This document shows positions 26,420 to 35,734 of a stretch of 64,000 bases of DNA, piece by piece. Below the pieces are notes generated by a model. That model saw only the letters and a list, made by a program, of their open reading frames with translations. It had not been told where the DNA came from and searched no databases. This DNA comes from Legionella maceachernii (GTDB lineage: Bacteria > Pseudomonadota > Gammaproteobacteria > Legionellales > Legionellaceae). The stretch's first letter is position 1. Every line of letters starts with the position of its first letter. The translations under genes and the position numbers were made by a program. The stretch is from positions 1 to 64,000 of the forward strand of contig NZ_FUXJ01000006.1 of assembly GCF_900167045.1 (NCBI RefSeq), read 5' to 3'.

Positions 26420-28273
26420 TTATTCGGGCCTACCAACGCTCACAGGAAAGGGCATGATTGCGACAGATTTGTCCTCGCTTTGAATCTGTTTTTTTACATC
26501 AACAACGAAAAATCCACCACGCGCTAAACTAGCACCGGTAAGAATTTCTTTTAATTTTCGATACAATACAGACCAGAAATCATTATGACGGTGTTCTGCT
26601 AAAGTCTCTTTTATTTGCTCAAGCTGTGTTTGCAGATCCGTTATCACTTGTTCTGGATCGGTATCAGCCAAAAGTGCACTCTCAAGATCGGCAATTTTCT
26701 GTTTTTTATGGGTCAATAACGGATCGATATCGCCCAGTGGCTTTACATTGCCTTCACCCGCTTCCAGTGTCAAATGACGGTCATACTCTTGCAAGAGTTT
26801 ATTGACTGATAAGAGCTGATACGTTTGCTTAATCCATTTTTGTTGCTCATTCAGAGCCAAATTTTTTGGCATCTTTTCCAAAGTTTTATTCACGATGGTG
26901 CATAGCACTTCGCTTTCCTTTTCTGAAACCGCCTCGTTTAAAAATTTACTTTGCAAAGCCATTAAAGTAAGCAAGCAGTTCTGATTATTTGCGAGCTGAA
27001 TCAATCCCTCCTTGGTGTTAAATCCATCAGTTTCATGACTAGCAAACCAAGGTTGAGGGGAATAAAACATCTGTTTGCAAAAAGCGTCTCGCCCCCTTAC
27101 CGTCTCCTGCTTTTCAAAATCCTGTAAGTACTGCAGTCTTTGGGCGTGGAGTTGCAGGTATTTTTGTAATAGGCCTTGAGGAGATAAATAATGCTGATAT
27201 ACCGTAAGGAGGTATTCTCGCTGAGCTGGAGAATCAGCAAAATCATCACTTAACACATGAGCTGCCAGTTGAGGGGCCACACCCGCTAACGAACAAGCTA
27301 TCACCTCGCGTACTCGATCAAAATCATTTTTTCGTTCATCAATAATGACAATTCGGCTCCCAATCACATTATGATCGCGGCTCCCATTCGACTCCGCACT
27401 AATGGAAATTTCAGATGGCTGTACCAACGGCAGATTCGCAGAGGCTAATTGCTTTTTAACTGCATCAAGATCCGTATATGCCACAATATCGAGCATTCCG
27501 CCTTTACTGCGATTTTTCCTGTTTTGAGCAGGCTTACTGAGGATATCGGGATCATTGCTACGATACGTAGAAAACTGAGACTCCCGAACATTACCCAAGG
27601 GCGCGATCATCAAGCTTTGCATGTCCTCGTCATAAGGAGCCTCCCAAGCGCAGCGATTGATTGTTTTATTTCCATCGGCATAAAATCGATTACGTGTATT
27701 CGCGTCATAACCACTGCAGATCAGATGGGGGATTGCCTCCTTTAATTCATCCCAAGAAGTCACTTTTCTCCGGTGTAGGCGATGTACATTGGCCCAATCT
27801 TGCGCTCTTACTGCATCATGAAACGCATCTAAATGAGCGTTGACATTATCAATAGTGAATAGAGCAGCTTTACCTGCAATCGTCTTAGAGATTCTTATTC
27901 GACTGAATATCCCACCTTTATTAAAGGCACTGCTCAAGCGCTTAGGGCCTCTTCTTGTTACTGTACTCTCTATCGCTTCAATTTTAACTTCTTTCTTGTG
28001 CAGAATGAGAGTCATCATTCCTGTTTTATTGTGGAAATGAGTACCAAATTTGGTGTGGGTCACCATGTGAGGGCTGGCTCTTACGATTAATCCTTTCTTA
28101 TCGGCCATTTGTCTTAGTGCTTGTATGGCCCAATCAAAATGAATTTCTTGGCAATTGAGGATAAATAAATCGGCTTGCGAACTTGAAAGCTGAGAAACTA
28201 ATTCTGTGGATGCTTGCTCACCTAAAGAACCATTCCCACAGTTCAAGGTGAAAACACGCATTTTTAAAGGCAT
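26420..28273 (-). CDS. Endonuclease/exonuclease/phosphatase-fold protein, candidate inositol 5-phosphatase-like effector
   Basis: A 617-residue protein. The N-terminal 330 residues carry the EEP-fold sites in order: FTLNCGNGS, the metal-binding NCQE, KGGIFSRIRI, NVNAHLDA, SGYDANTRN and SRDHNVIGS, with GGMLDIVAY between. This layout (NxG, QE, KGG, NxHL, GDxNxR, DH) is closest to inositol-polyphosphate 5-phosphatases, though the D of GDxN is shifted to YDAN. The C-terminal 290 residues are helical, with a coiled coil near 480-560. The start is ATG at 28273; the TTG two codons up is unlikely. Gene context and size fit a phosphoinositide-directed effector. Confidence 0.65.
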   Translation of the reverse strand: MPLKMRVFTLNCGNGSLGEQASTELVSQLSSSQADLFILNCQEIHFDWAIQALRQMADKKGLIVRASPHMVTHTKFGTHFHNKTGMMTLILHKKEVKIEAIESTVTRRGPKRLSSAFNKGGIFSRIRISKTIAGKAALFTIDNVNAHLDAFHDAVRAQDWANVHRLHRRKVTSWDELKEAIPHLICSGYDANTRNRFYADGNKTINRCAWEAPYDEDMQSLMIAPLGNVRESQFSTYRSNDPDILSKPAQNRKNRSKGGMLDIVAYTDLDAVKKQLASANLPLVQPSEISISAESNGSRDHNVIGSRIVIIDERKNDFDRVREVIACSLAGVAPQLAAHVLSDDFADSPAQREYLLTVYQHYLSPQGLLQKYLQLHAQRLQYLQDFEKQETVRGRDAFCKQMFYSPQPWFASHETDGFNTKEGLIQLANNQNCLLTLMALQSKFLNEAVSEKESEVLCTIVNKTLEKMPKNLALNEQQKWIKQTYQLLSVNKLLQEYDRHLTLEAGEGNVKPLGDIDPLLTHKKQKIADLESALLADTDPEQVITDLQTQLEQIKETLAEHRHNDFWSVLYRKLKEILTGASLARGGFFVVDVKKQIQSEDKSVAIMPFPVSVGRPE

Positions 28274-28516
28274 AATCAAATCTCACTGACCGTATAAGGG
28301 CTCAACTATACACGAAACTCACAGCTCTGGCCAAAATCTACACATCCGACATGGCATCATCATTTCCAAATATCGCACAATTTTATTGTAATCAGCGCGG
28401 TTTTTAATAAAATGGTTAAGTCTGAAAATAAAATATACTCAACCTACTTCAAATACTGAGTTTTGGGTATAAATCAGCTACGCTAATATTAATAACCCTA
28501 AACGCTCGAGATCGCC

Positions 28517-29158
28517 ATGCGCAGCTTAAATCTTTTTGAAAGTATCCTTTGCGAAATTGATGCTGCTTTACGGACTCTAGCCCCTCCTGCGCATCGAATT
28601 TCCCTGCGAAAATCGCCCGCTGAAAACCTACCTGAGTCCCACTTAAATTCGCAAGAAAGGCGGCATGTGGCTGGGTTAATGCGGGTAAATCATGCGGGTG
28701 AAGTCTGCGCACAAGCTTTATATCAAGGACAAGCACTCACAGCACAGCTTGCTCATGTCAAAACGCAGATGGATGAAGCTGCCGCTGAGGAAATCGACCA
28801 TTTAGCTTGGTGTGAGGAACGATTACTCGAATTAGGCAGTCAACCTAGTCTCTTAAACCCCATTTGGTACTTAGGCTCCTTTATTATTGGCAGCTTAGCG
28901 GGCATAGCAGGGGATCGCTGGAGTCTAGGTTTTGTGGCAGAGACCGAGAGGCAAGTCACCGAGCATTTGCGAAACCATTTACAAAAACTGCCCCTTCAGG
29001 ATGAAAAATCAAAAGCGGTTCTTGAGCAAATGCATGAAGATGAGGCCCATCATGCCGATGTAGCTAAAGAGGCTGGCGCTGCTGAACTTCCCTTATTTAT
29101 TAAAAAGTTAATGAGCAGGGTGTCTAAATTGATGACCTACTCAAGTTATCATCTATGA
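28517..29158 (+). CDS. coq7: Coq7: demethoxyubiquinone hydroxylase
   Basis: A 213-residue diiron monooxygenase for the C6 hydroxylation step of ubiquinone synthesis, membrane-associated. The iron ligands lie in MRVNHAGEVCAQALYQGQ (Glu near 63, ligand set), the EEIDHLAWCEERL block with ExxH (about 91-103), and the second half FVAETERQVTEH and MHEDEAHH (ExxH near 175-180). The length is normal for the bacterial form. Its stop overlaps the next start as ATGA, linking it to the CNNM-like gene. Confidence 0.94.
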   Translation: MRSLNLFESILCEIDAALRTLAPPAHRISLRKSPAENLPESHLNSQERRHVAGLMRVNHAGEVCAQALYQGQALTAQLAHVKTQMDEAAAEEIDHLAWCEERLLELGSQPSLLNPIWYLGSFIIGSLAGIAGDRWSLGFVAETERQVTEHLRNHLQKLPLQDEKSKAVLEQMHEDEAHHADVAKEAGAAELPLFIKKLMSRVSKLMTYSSYHL

Positions 29159-30483
29159 CCAATTTACTGCTTATTCTCATAGCCATCGTTTTGGTTCTGC
29201 TCAATGCTTTTTTCGTTGCGGCTGAATTTGGTATGGTAAAATTGCGCCACACTCGCGTAGCGATGATTAAAGACGCCTACCCTTGGCGTGGAAACATCTT
29301 AGCTAAAGTGCATCATAGCCTTGATGCTTATTTATCCGCTTGTCAGCTTGGTATTACACTCGCTTCTCTCGGCCTTGGCTGGATTGGTGAACCCGCTTTT
29401 GCTCGCTTGCTTAGCCCAATTTTCTCCTGGATAGGACTCACTAAACCAGGTCTGATTGAATTTACCAGTTTTGTCGTCGCGTTTTCGTTTTTATCGTTTT
29501 TGCATATTGTAGTAGGTGAATTGATGCCAAAATCATTGGCGATTCGTCAAAGCGAGCAAATCTCTATATGGACCGCGATTCCATTGTATTTTTTCTATTG
29601 GCTCATGTACCCTGTAATTTGGCTTCTTAATTCGTGTTCGAACCTTTTGCTCAAAAGTTTAGGGTTAGATGTAATCCATCCAGGAGAACAATACCACTCC
29701 AGTGAGGAAATTAAACTGATCTTACGCTCCAGCCAGCTTCACGGAGAATTAACTCAACAAGAAAGCAGTATCCTTGCCCATACACTTGAGCTAGCGGATC
29801 TTGATGTCAGTGACATCATGCGTTCTTATGATGACATGGTCATGCTCAATAACCCTATTTCGAGCAAAGCATTAATGGACACATTAAACCGTTATCATTA
29901 CAGCCGCTATCCCGTTTATGATAAAACCCAAAAACACATCATTGGTATTTTGCACGTTAAGGATTTGCAACCGCTCTTACTTGACGTAGAAGATAAAAGG
30001 GAAATTTCTCTCGAAGGAATATTAAGGCCAGTGCCCAAAATCTCCTACAGACTACCCGTATTAACCTTGTTACGTCAATTTCAGGAAGGAATGCCACATT
30101 TTGCTTTAGTTTATGGACGACAAAATGCTATTGTTGGTTTTGTAACCCTCGATAATTTATTGCACTTAGTCATTGGTGTTATTAAGGACGAGTTTCATAA
30201 GACTCAGGAAGCCTGGATAGCCAATGAGGATGGTAGCTTAACTGTAAAAGGCGATTGCCCTTTATATGCGCTTGAGCGCGCCTTGCAACGTGAGTTAATT
30301 TTACCTGTTGATGAAGAAGAAGAGGTAACTACCATCGCGGGTTTAATTTTGCATAAACTGGGCGCTGTACCCAAAGAGGGTGAAACAATTAGCTTTCCTG
30401 ATTTTTCTGCTACTATTGAACATATCCAAGGAGCCCGAATTAGGCAAGTAAGGATTAAACCGAAAGCGAAAAGTGGCCTTTAG
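29155..30483 (+). CDS. CNNM/HlyC/CorC-family membrane protein
   Basis: A 442-residue protein: an N-terminal DUF21 (CNNM) membrane domain with four hydrophobic helices (about 1-150), a CBS pair (about 215-340, with YSRYPVYDKTQKHIIGILHVKDL) and a C-terminal CorC/HlyC domain (about 355-440, with VTTIAGLILHKLGAVPKEG). Members are thought to move Mg2+ or other divalent ions, some with Na+ exchange; the old name haemolysin is not informative. It is coupled to coq7 by a 4-base overlap. Confidence 0.9.
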   Translation: MTNLLLILIAIVLVLLNAFFVAAEFGMVKLRHTRVAMIKDAYPWRGNILAKVHHSLDAYLSACQLGITLASLGLGWIGEPAFARLLSPIFSWIGLTKPGLIEFTSFVVAFSFLSFLHIVVGELMPKSLAIRQSEQISIWTAIPLYFFYWLMYPVIWLLNSCSNLLLKSLGLDVIHPGEQYHSSEEIKLILRSSQLHGELTQQESSILAHTLELADLDVSDIMRSYDDMVMLNNPISSKALMDTLNRYHYSRYPVYDKTQKHIIGILHVKDLQPLLLDVEDKREISLEGILRPVPKISYRLPVLTLLRQFQEGMPHFALVYGRQNAIVGFVTLDNLLHLVIGVIKDEFHKTQEAWIANEDGSLTVKGDCPLYALERALQRELILPVDEEEEVTTIAGLILHKLGAVPKEGETISFPDFSATIEHIQGARIRQVRIKPKAKSGL

Positions 30484-30533
30484 TTGATATATTTGACTGA
30501 AGGCGATTATTTTGTCTTTGTAAGGACACCACC

Positions 30534-31523
30534 ATGGGGACTGGCACTTCATTTGTTGTTTTCGTCATTTTTATCGCCTTCTTTTTTGATTTTATTAATG
30601 GCTTCCATGATGCCGCCAACTCCATAGCCACCATTGTCACCACAAAAGTTTTAACGCCGCGTCAAGCCGTATTATGGGCTGCATTTTTTAACCTAATTGC
30701 ATTCATGTTTTTTAGTTTGATGGTTGCTCAAACCATTGGCAGTGGATTGATTGATACAACCATTACCGATGCACAGCTTATCTTTGCTGCTTTAGTCGGG
30801 GCAATTTTTTGGAATTTGGTCACCTGGTATTATGGGCTACCTTCCAGTTCATCCCACGCATTGATTGGCGGGCTTGCTGGTGCCGCTATCGCTAAAGGCG
30901 GTATAGCCGCACTTAAACCTGCAGGCTTTATTAAAGTCGCCATTGGTATTTTTGTTTCTCCTGCAGTTGGTCTAATCATTGGATTTTTGTTGACTTTTTT
31001 AACTGGCCTCCTCTTAAAAAAATATTCTGAGCCCGCTGTTAATAAACTATTTAGGTGGTTTCAACTTGCCTCTTCCGCTCTATTAAGTCTGACGCATGGA
31101 GGTAACGATGCACAGAAGACCATGGGAATCATTGCTGTTCTACTGTTCTCCTCTTCTTTGCTGGGAGATACTTTTTATGTCCCTTTTTGGGTGATTATTT
31201 CTTGTCAGGTTGTTATTAGCCTAGGCACACTCGCTGGCGGATGGCGAATAGTGCATACCATGGGCAGTAAAATCACCGAATTAAATCCTATGCGAGGTTG
31301 TGCCGCTGAAACGGGTGCTGCAATAATGATTTTTGCTGCCACTGAATGCGGCATTCCTGTGTCAACCACTCATACGGTCACTGGATCAATTGCAGGGGTC
31401 GGCCTTCAAAACGGGATTAATGGAGCCCATTGGCCCATTTTGAGACGAATATTTCTTTCGTGGTTACTCACTATTCCTGCTGCAGGCATCATCGCCGCAG
31501 CAATTATGCTGACGTTTTTCTAA
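30534..31523 (+). CDS. pitA: Inorganic phosphate transporter, PiT family
   Basis: A 329-residue membrane transporter with about ten hydrophobic segments. The twin PiT signatures are GFHDAANSIATIVTTKVL (about 23-40) and GGNDAQKTMGIIAVL (about 191-205), containing the conserved Asp-Asn pairs. It takes up metal-phosphate with protons or Na+ and needs no partner. No PhoU-like gene stands beside it, though many PiT genes have one. TAAGGA precedes the ATG. It converges with exoD with a 4-base overlap of the ends. Confidence 0.93.
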   Translation: MGTGTSFVVFVIFIAFFFDFINGFHDAANSIATIVTTKVLTPRQAVLWAAFFNLIAFMFFSLMVAQTIGSGLIDTTITDAQLIFAALVGAIFWNLVTWYYGLPSSSSHALIGGLAGAAIAKGGIAALKPAGFIKVAIGIFVSPAVGLIIGFLLTFLTGLLLKKYSEPAVNKLFRWFQLASSALLSLTHGGNDAQKTMGIIAVLLFSSSLLGDTFYVPFWVIISCQVVISLGTLAGGWRIVHTMGSKITELNPMRGCAAETGAAIMIFAATECGIPVSTTHTVTGSIAGVGLQNGINGAHWPILRRIFLSWLLTIPAAGIIAAAIMLTFF

Positions 31524-32122
31524 CTACCCGCAAATAATCGAAATAACTCTCGCGTTAAACTTGTTAAAAACACAGCATAGATAAATGACCCAATATAAGC
31601 CAAGACGAGTATGAGGCCATCATTCTCAGAAAGCCCTAAACCAAATAAGATGATTAGAAAAGCAAAAATAAAATTACTGAATGGAATAGGGAGCAAAAGT
31701 AAAAGGCTTAATCCCAATAACACAACTCCATGTAAGCGCTCCATGAGTGGTGAAGTAAAAAATGACCAACGCGGTTTTAGCAGGTGTTCGATTAAGGATA
31801 AATAAGGTAACGTTTTATCCACCACTTTTTTCAACTTTTGTGTTTCAACTGTACGATTGGCGAGTACCTTCGGTAACCACAAACTGGGTTTTGCAGCAAT
31901 GATGTGAAGCGCAATAAAAACAATGGGCAAACCAAAAATGAAAGAAAAACCAGGCACTACGGATATAGGTAGGGCGCTGGGCAAGGCAAATAAGATAATG
32001 ATTAAACCATAAGCCTGCGCCCCAATTGATTTTATTAATTCACCGTACGAGACAGAAACCTCATCTTCATGAGTTTTAATGAGCTCTTTGAGTAACTCCA
32101 CAATTCCAGTTTGTTTACGCAC
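31520..32122 (-). CDS. ExoD-family membrane protein
   Basis: A 200-residue ExoD-like protein with four or five hydrophobic segments (about 45-65, 70-90, 130-165, 170-195). The GLIIILFALPSALPISVVPGFSFIFG stretch (read in two parts about 36-60) with its Pro-rich membrane loop is typical. ExoD was named for a role in exopolysaccharide production in Rhizobium; its molecular job is not settled. The start is GTG, overlapping the permease stop by 8 bases with AAAGG upstream, so the two are one transcript. Confidence 0.88.
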   Translation of the reverse strand: MRKQTGIVELLKELIKTHEDEVSVSYGELIKSIGAQAYGLIIILFALPSALPISVVPGFSFIFGLPIVFIALHIIAAKPSLWLPKVLANRTVETQKLKKVVDKTLPYLSLIEHLLKPRWSFFTSPLMERLHGVVLLGLSLLLLLPIPFSNFIFAFLIILFGLGLSENDGLILVLAYIGSFIYAVFLTSLTRELFRLFAGS

Positions 32123-33503
32123 CTTTTTGTTCTTTTTTATTCAGTTTACTGTTGAAACGCCCGTAAAACCAATAAATGAGCATCCCAGCCACCATCCAAA
32201 TGATAAAACGCATCATTGTAACCCATGGTAGATGAAAAATGAGGTAGGCACAACTTAGGATGCCTAAGACGGGAATAATTGGCATGAATGGCGTTTTAAA
32301 AGGGCGAGGTAATTCCGGATGAGTATAGCGCAAGATAATAACGCCCGTGCAAACCGTGATAAACGCGAAAAGCGTTCCGATATTCACTAACTCAGCCAAA
32401 TCATGCATGGGTATTAATGCCGATAATAAAGCCATGACTAAACCACTCACTATGATAATGCGTATGGGCGTTTTGGTGTAGGGGTTAACAACCGAAAAAA
32501 ATTCAGGGAGCAAACCATCGCGGGCCATGGCTAAAAAAATGCGACTCAATCCATAAAACAAAACGAGCATTACCGTTGTTAAACCGGCTATTGCACCTAT
32601 GCCTACCAGTGCAGCCGCTATCTTATACCCCAACGTGAGTAAAACATGCGAAATGGGTGAAGATTGGTTCAAAGTGTAGTAAGGGACTATACCCGTCAGT
32701 AAGCCAGAAACGATGATGTATAAAATGGTACAAATAAGTAATGAGCCAATAATGCCTATCGGCACATCGCGTTGCGGCTTAATGGCTTCTTCGGCAGCAG
32801 TGGAAACCGCATCAAATCCAATGTAAGCAAAAAAGATTAAAGAGGCGCCTTCGATTACCCCTTTCCAACCAAAAGGCATGAACGGTGTCCAATTTTGCTC
32901 CTTAACCTCTGTCACAGCTATAGCAATAAAGATACAAATGACCGTCAACTTGACAAGCACGATGAAATTATTAAAGCGCGAACTCGATTTAACACCATAA
33001 ATGAGTAACATCGCTAAAAAAAGAATGACAAAAAAAGCAGAGAAATTGAAAATGCCGCCATCTCCTAAGCCATGAAGCAAGGCAGGATGCAATTTTAGCC
33101 TAATTGCATGTAAAAAATCATTGAAGTAGCCGCTCCACCCGACGGAGACCGCCGAAACCGAAATCGAATATTCAAGCAATAAATCCCAACCCACTATCCA
33201 TGCAATCAACTCCCCAAAACCAGCATAAGCATAACCATAAGCACTCCCACAACCACCGACGCTTGCAGCCAACTCGGCATAGGACAACGCAGCAAAAGCA
33301 CAGGCAAATCCTGCTACGACATAAGATAAAATAATTGCTGGACCCGCTTGGGTTGCAGCCACAATCCCTGTTAATACAAAAATACCAGCACCAATAATCG
33401 CACCCACACCTAGAAAAATTAAGTCAAATGCAGATAAACAGTGCGCTAAACCACTTTCGGTATCAAGGGAATCATTGACCGCTTTTTTGCGAAACAAGTC
33501 CAT
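32115..33503 (-). CDS. APC-superfamily amino-acid permease
   Basis: A 462-residue permease with twelve hydrophobic helices. Start of helix 1: FLGVGAIIGAGIFVLTGI (unwound GAIIGAG motif, about 29-46). The later SLIFFAYIGFDAVSTAAEE (about 218-236) is typical of the cationic amino-acid transporter (CAT/YfnA) group. It imports amino acids by proton exchange. I begin at the ATG at 33503; 42 more codons upstream are open but unlike the family. It leads an operon with exoD and diverges from pagP. Confidence 0.9.
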   Translation of the reverse strand: MDLFRKKAVNDSLDTESGLAHCLSAFDLIFLGVGAIIGAGIFVLTGIVAATQAGPAIILSYVVAGFACAFAALSYAELAASVGGCGSAYGYAYAGFGELIAWIVGWDLLLEYSISVSAVSVGWSGYFNDFLHAIRLKLHPALLHGLGDGGIFNFSAFFVILFLAMLLIYGVKSSSRFNNFIVLVKLTVICIFIAIAVTEVKEQNWTPFMPFGWKGVIEGASLIFFAYIGFDAVSTAAEEAIKPQRDVPIGIIGSLLICTILYIIVSGLLTGIVPYYTLNQSSPISHVLLTLGYKIAAALVGIGAIAGLTTVMLVLFYGLSRIFLAMARDGLLPEFFSVVNPYTKTPIRIIIVSGLVMALLSALIPMHDLAELVNIGTLFAFITVCTGVIILRYTHPELPRPFKTPFMPIIPVLGILSCAYLIFHLPWVTMMRFIIWMVAGMLIYWFYGRFNSKLNKKEQKGA

Positions 33504-33632
33504 GTTAGTATGCCTACAAGAAAGAGTAAATTTGCTATATGCCCTGCAAAATAAAAGCCAATTTTTGCAAAGACACATTAAAACTTTAACATTAAAGCGG
33601 CTAGGTAGAAACCTAGTTTTATCGAACATCGC

Positions 33633-34196
33633 ATGAAAAAAATACCGGGCTGTCTACTATTCTTTTTTTTACACACCGCGCTTGCTCATAACTCTATAGC
33701 CTGCTCAAATTGGCCTGCCTGGATACAACCAGTCTGTCACCGCCTCTATCAAATTTGGACAGAGGGAAATAATGAACTTTATCTTAGCGGTTACGCTTGG
33801 CATAACCGCTTTGTTTATCCGAAAACGAGAATAAAAAGATTTAATGAGCAAGCATGGGGTGGGGGGTTAGGAAAAGGTTTATTTGACGGGCGCGGTAATT
33901 GGCGAGGGCTCTTTGCCATTGCTTTTTTAGATTCGCACAAAAATGTCGAACCAGCTATAGGCTACGCCTTTCTCAAAGTAATGAGTTTAAGTGAGCAAGT
34001 GCGTTTTGGTGTGGGATATTCTGTCTTAGTTACTGCTCGCCCAGATATATTGCACGGAATTCCGTTCCCAGGAGCTATTCCTTGGGTGTCAATAAATTTT
34101 AATAAAGTCTCTATCGCAGCCACTTACATTCCTGGAGGTTCACACTCAGGCAATGTACTTTTTATGCTGGGTAAATGGAGTTTTGACTTTTTCTAG
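33633..34196 (+). CDS. pagP: PagP: lipid A palmitoyltransferase
   Basis: A 187-residue protein with an N-terminal signal peptide (KIPGCLLFFFLHTALA), then a PagP-type eight-strand outer-membrane barrel. It has SGYAWHNRFVYPKTRI (catalytic His of the first extracellular loop, about 52-67), the Asp/Ser-bearing FLDSHKNVEPAIGYAF (about 98-113) and the closing Phe. PagP moves palmitate from phospholipid to lipid A and gives resistance to cationic peptides; the Legionella homologue (Rcp) affects infection. Diverges from the permease. No regulator box is evident. Confidence 0.92.
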   Translation: MKKIPGCLLFFFLHTALAHNSIACSNWPAWIQPVCHRLYQIWTEGNNELYLSGYAWHNRFVYPKTRIKRFNEQAWGGGLGKGLFDGRGNWRGLFAIAFLDSHKNVEPAIGYAFLKVMSLSEQVRFGVGYSVLVTARPDILHGIPFPGAIPWVSINFNKVSIAATYIPGGSHSGNVLFMLGKWSFDFF

Positions 34197-34284
34197 CCCA
34201 CCTATTGGACAACAAAATTGTTCTTGCATAAAAGAATCAGCATTGCTAGTCTGGCGAAGTTTTTCAATCAAAGGAGCGACCTAT

Positions 34285-34695
34285 ATGACATTAAAGTCTA
34301 AATTATTCTGCTTGATAAGTGCCATCATTATTACATGTTCTTCTTTTGCAGCGCCGAAAAAATGCCCAAGCGCTAATGCAATCAAAATGGAAGGTGTGTC
34401 AATGGCAATGGAGCTGTTTCCCAGAGTCTATTATGCTTATCATGTCAGTGAATATGACACTAATGAGCCCTGGTTCTTTGCGGTAGGTCTTTTTGCTTCT
34501 AATTCCAAAACTGAAGCAATAGCCGAAGGAAATAAACAACTTCCTAGCTTAATGGGTAATCCCACTCCCCTCCGTGTTGAAGATTATTGGTTTTGTGATT
34601 ATGACATCAATGGAGAATTTGCCGCTGTGGCTGTTTACACTGACACAGGAAATGCTCCGCTTAAAATCAAACAATTCTTTTATACAATACATTAA
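34285..34695 (+). CDS. Exported protein of a small Legionella-type family (DUF4949-like)
   Basis: A 136-residue protein with a clear signal peptide (KLFCLISAIIITCSSFA, cleaved before APKKC). The mature 115 residues include three Cys and WFFAVGLFASNSK, and the ending ends in an aromatic-rich strand. I believe it belongs to the DUF4949 family, found mainly in Legionella; that is from memory. The ATG at 34285 has AAGGAG at good distance; a longer frame from 34153 overlaps pagP. Function unknown; probably periplasmic or secreted. Confidence 0.7.
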   Translation: MTLKSKLFCLISAIIITCSSFAAPKKCPSANAIKMEGVSMAMELFPRVYYAYHVSEYDTNEPWFFAVGLFASNSKTEAIAEGNKQLPSLMGNPTPLRVEDYWFCDYDINGEFAAVAVYTDTGNAPLKIKQFFYTIH

Positions 34696-34743
34696 TTTCG
34701 AGATCGGAAGTAAACCAGATCATTAGTGAAGGAATTTGATTTT

Positions 34744-35307
34744 ATGCAACGGTGTGCGTGGTGTACTAAAGATCCGCTTTATACGGCCTATCACGATGAA
34801 GAGTGGGGGGTTCCTGTTAGAAACCCTCCCAAATTATTTGAGATGATTGTGTTAGAAAGCATGCAAGCCGGCTTAAGCTGGCTCACTGTTTTAAGAAAAC
34901 GAGAAGCCATGCGCCACGCTTTTTATTCTTTTTCTCCAGAAAAATTAGCGCGCCTCACTGACGAAGAGATACAAGTTTTATTAAGCAATGAAGCAATTAT
35001 TCGCAACCGTTTAAAGATAAAATCGGTCAAAACCAATGCTCAAAGTTTTTTGCGCATTGCTGAGCATGAAAATATCGTGGATTATTTTTGGCAATTCACC
35101 GATGGAAAAATTATACAAAACAAACGCAACGCATTAAGCGAAATTCCGGCAATTACCACAGAATCCACTGCCATGGCCAAGCAATTAAAAAAAGACGGTT
35201 TTGTCTTCATGGGACCAACCACATGCTATGCTTTCATGCAGTCAGTGGGGATAGTGAATGATCATCTTCTGTCCTGTTTTCGTTACAATGAAATCGCCCA
35301 TCCCTAA
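34744..35307 (+). CDS. tag: DNA-3-methyladenine glycosylase I
   Basis: A 187-residue base-excision repair enzyme that removes 3-methyladenine. It has the zinc-site start CAWCTKDPLYTAYHDEEWG (about 3-21), the helix-hairpin-helix region LFEMIVLESMQAGLSWLTVL (about 30-50), and the end GPTTCYAFMQSVGIVNDHLLSC (about 158-179) with the remaining Cys/His ligands. The ATG at 34744 is used because the GTG at 34726 lacks a binding site and adds unlike residues. Full length; a single gene. Confidence 0.94.
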   Translation: MQRCAWCTKDPLYTAYHDEEWGVPVRNPPKLFEMIVLESMQAGLSWLTVLRKREAMRHAFYSFSPEKLARLTDEEIQVLLSNEAIIRNRLKIKSVKTNAQSFLRIAEHENIVDYFWQFTDGKIIQNKRNALSEIPAITTESTAMAKQLKKDGFVFMGPTTCYAFMQSVGIVNDHLLSCFRYNEIAHP

Positions 35308-35413
35308 GCTCAAGAGGCCCCCTACTCTGCCGGTAGAAATTTTGATAAGTAAATCACCAAAGGTCCTAACTAAGCGTCTATAATGTTAGAAACAAGTACG
35401 GTTGGAGAATGCG

Positions 35414-35734
35414 ATGAAGGGACTGCTAGCTAAACTCATCTATTTGGTTTTAATGGCAATTAGCTTTTCATGCTTTGCTGATAAAATTCTTCTTACCGGA
35501 AGGCCTGTCGTCTTAATGCCAGAAGCAGATTATTACACTTTTCCTAATACTTACGTACCAAGTCACAACTTTCATTTTGTTAACGTTAGTGGTGACAACA
35601 GGGTTTGTTTTCTCAATCAACAACCACAGCTTACACCACTCGATTTATTGCGAATTAACATCGTGCAAAACAATAAAAAATTTTTGTGGTATTGCTATCG
35701 TTATGATCCACGATATTTTACAGTGGATTACTAA
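35414..35734 (+). CDS. Small exported protein, unknown
   Basis: A 106-residue protein with signal peptide (LAKLIYLVLMAISFSCFA, cleaved before DKIL). The mature part is aromatic and beta-like (YYTFPNTYVP, FHFVNVSGDNRVC) with a Cys pair at RVCF and YCYR that could be disulfide-bonded. The family is not recognised. An ATG at 35414 follows GGAG; the TTG four codons earlier is less likely. It ends on the edge of the convergent GH3 gene (4-base overlap of stops). Confidence 0.65.
   Translation: MKGLLAKLIYLVLMAISFSCFADKILLTGRPVVLMPEADYYTFPNTYVPSHNFHFVNVSGDNRVCFLNQQPQLTPLDLLRINIVQNNKKFLWYCYRYDPRYFTVDY

Noticed and set aside
33504-33629. 42-codon N-terminal extension of the amino-acid permease
   Set aside because: Contains Cys/Trp-rich residues unlike permeases; the ATG at 33503 fits family alignments and precedes helix 1 properly.
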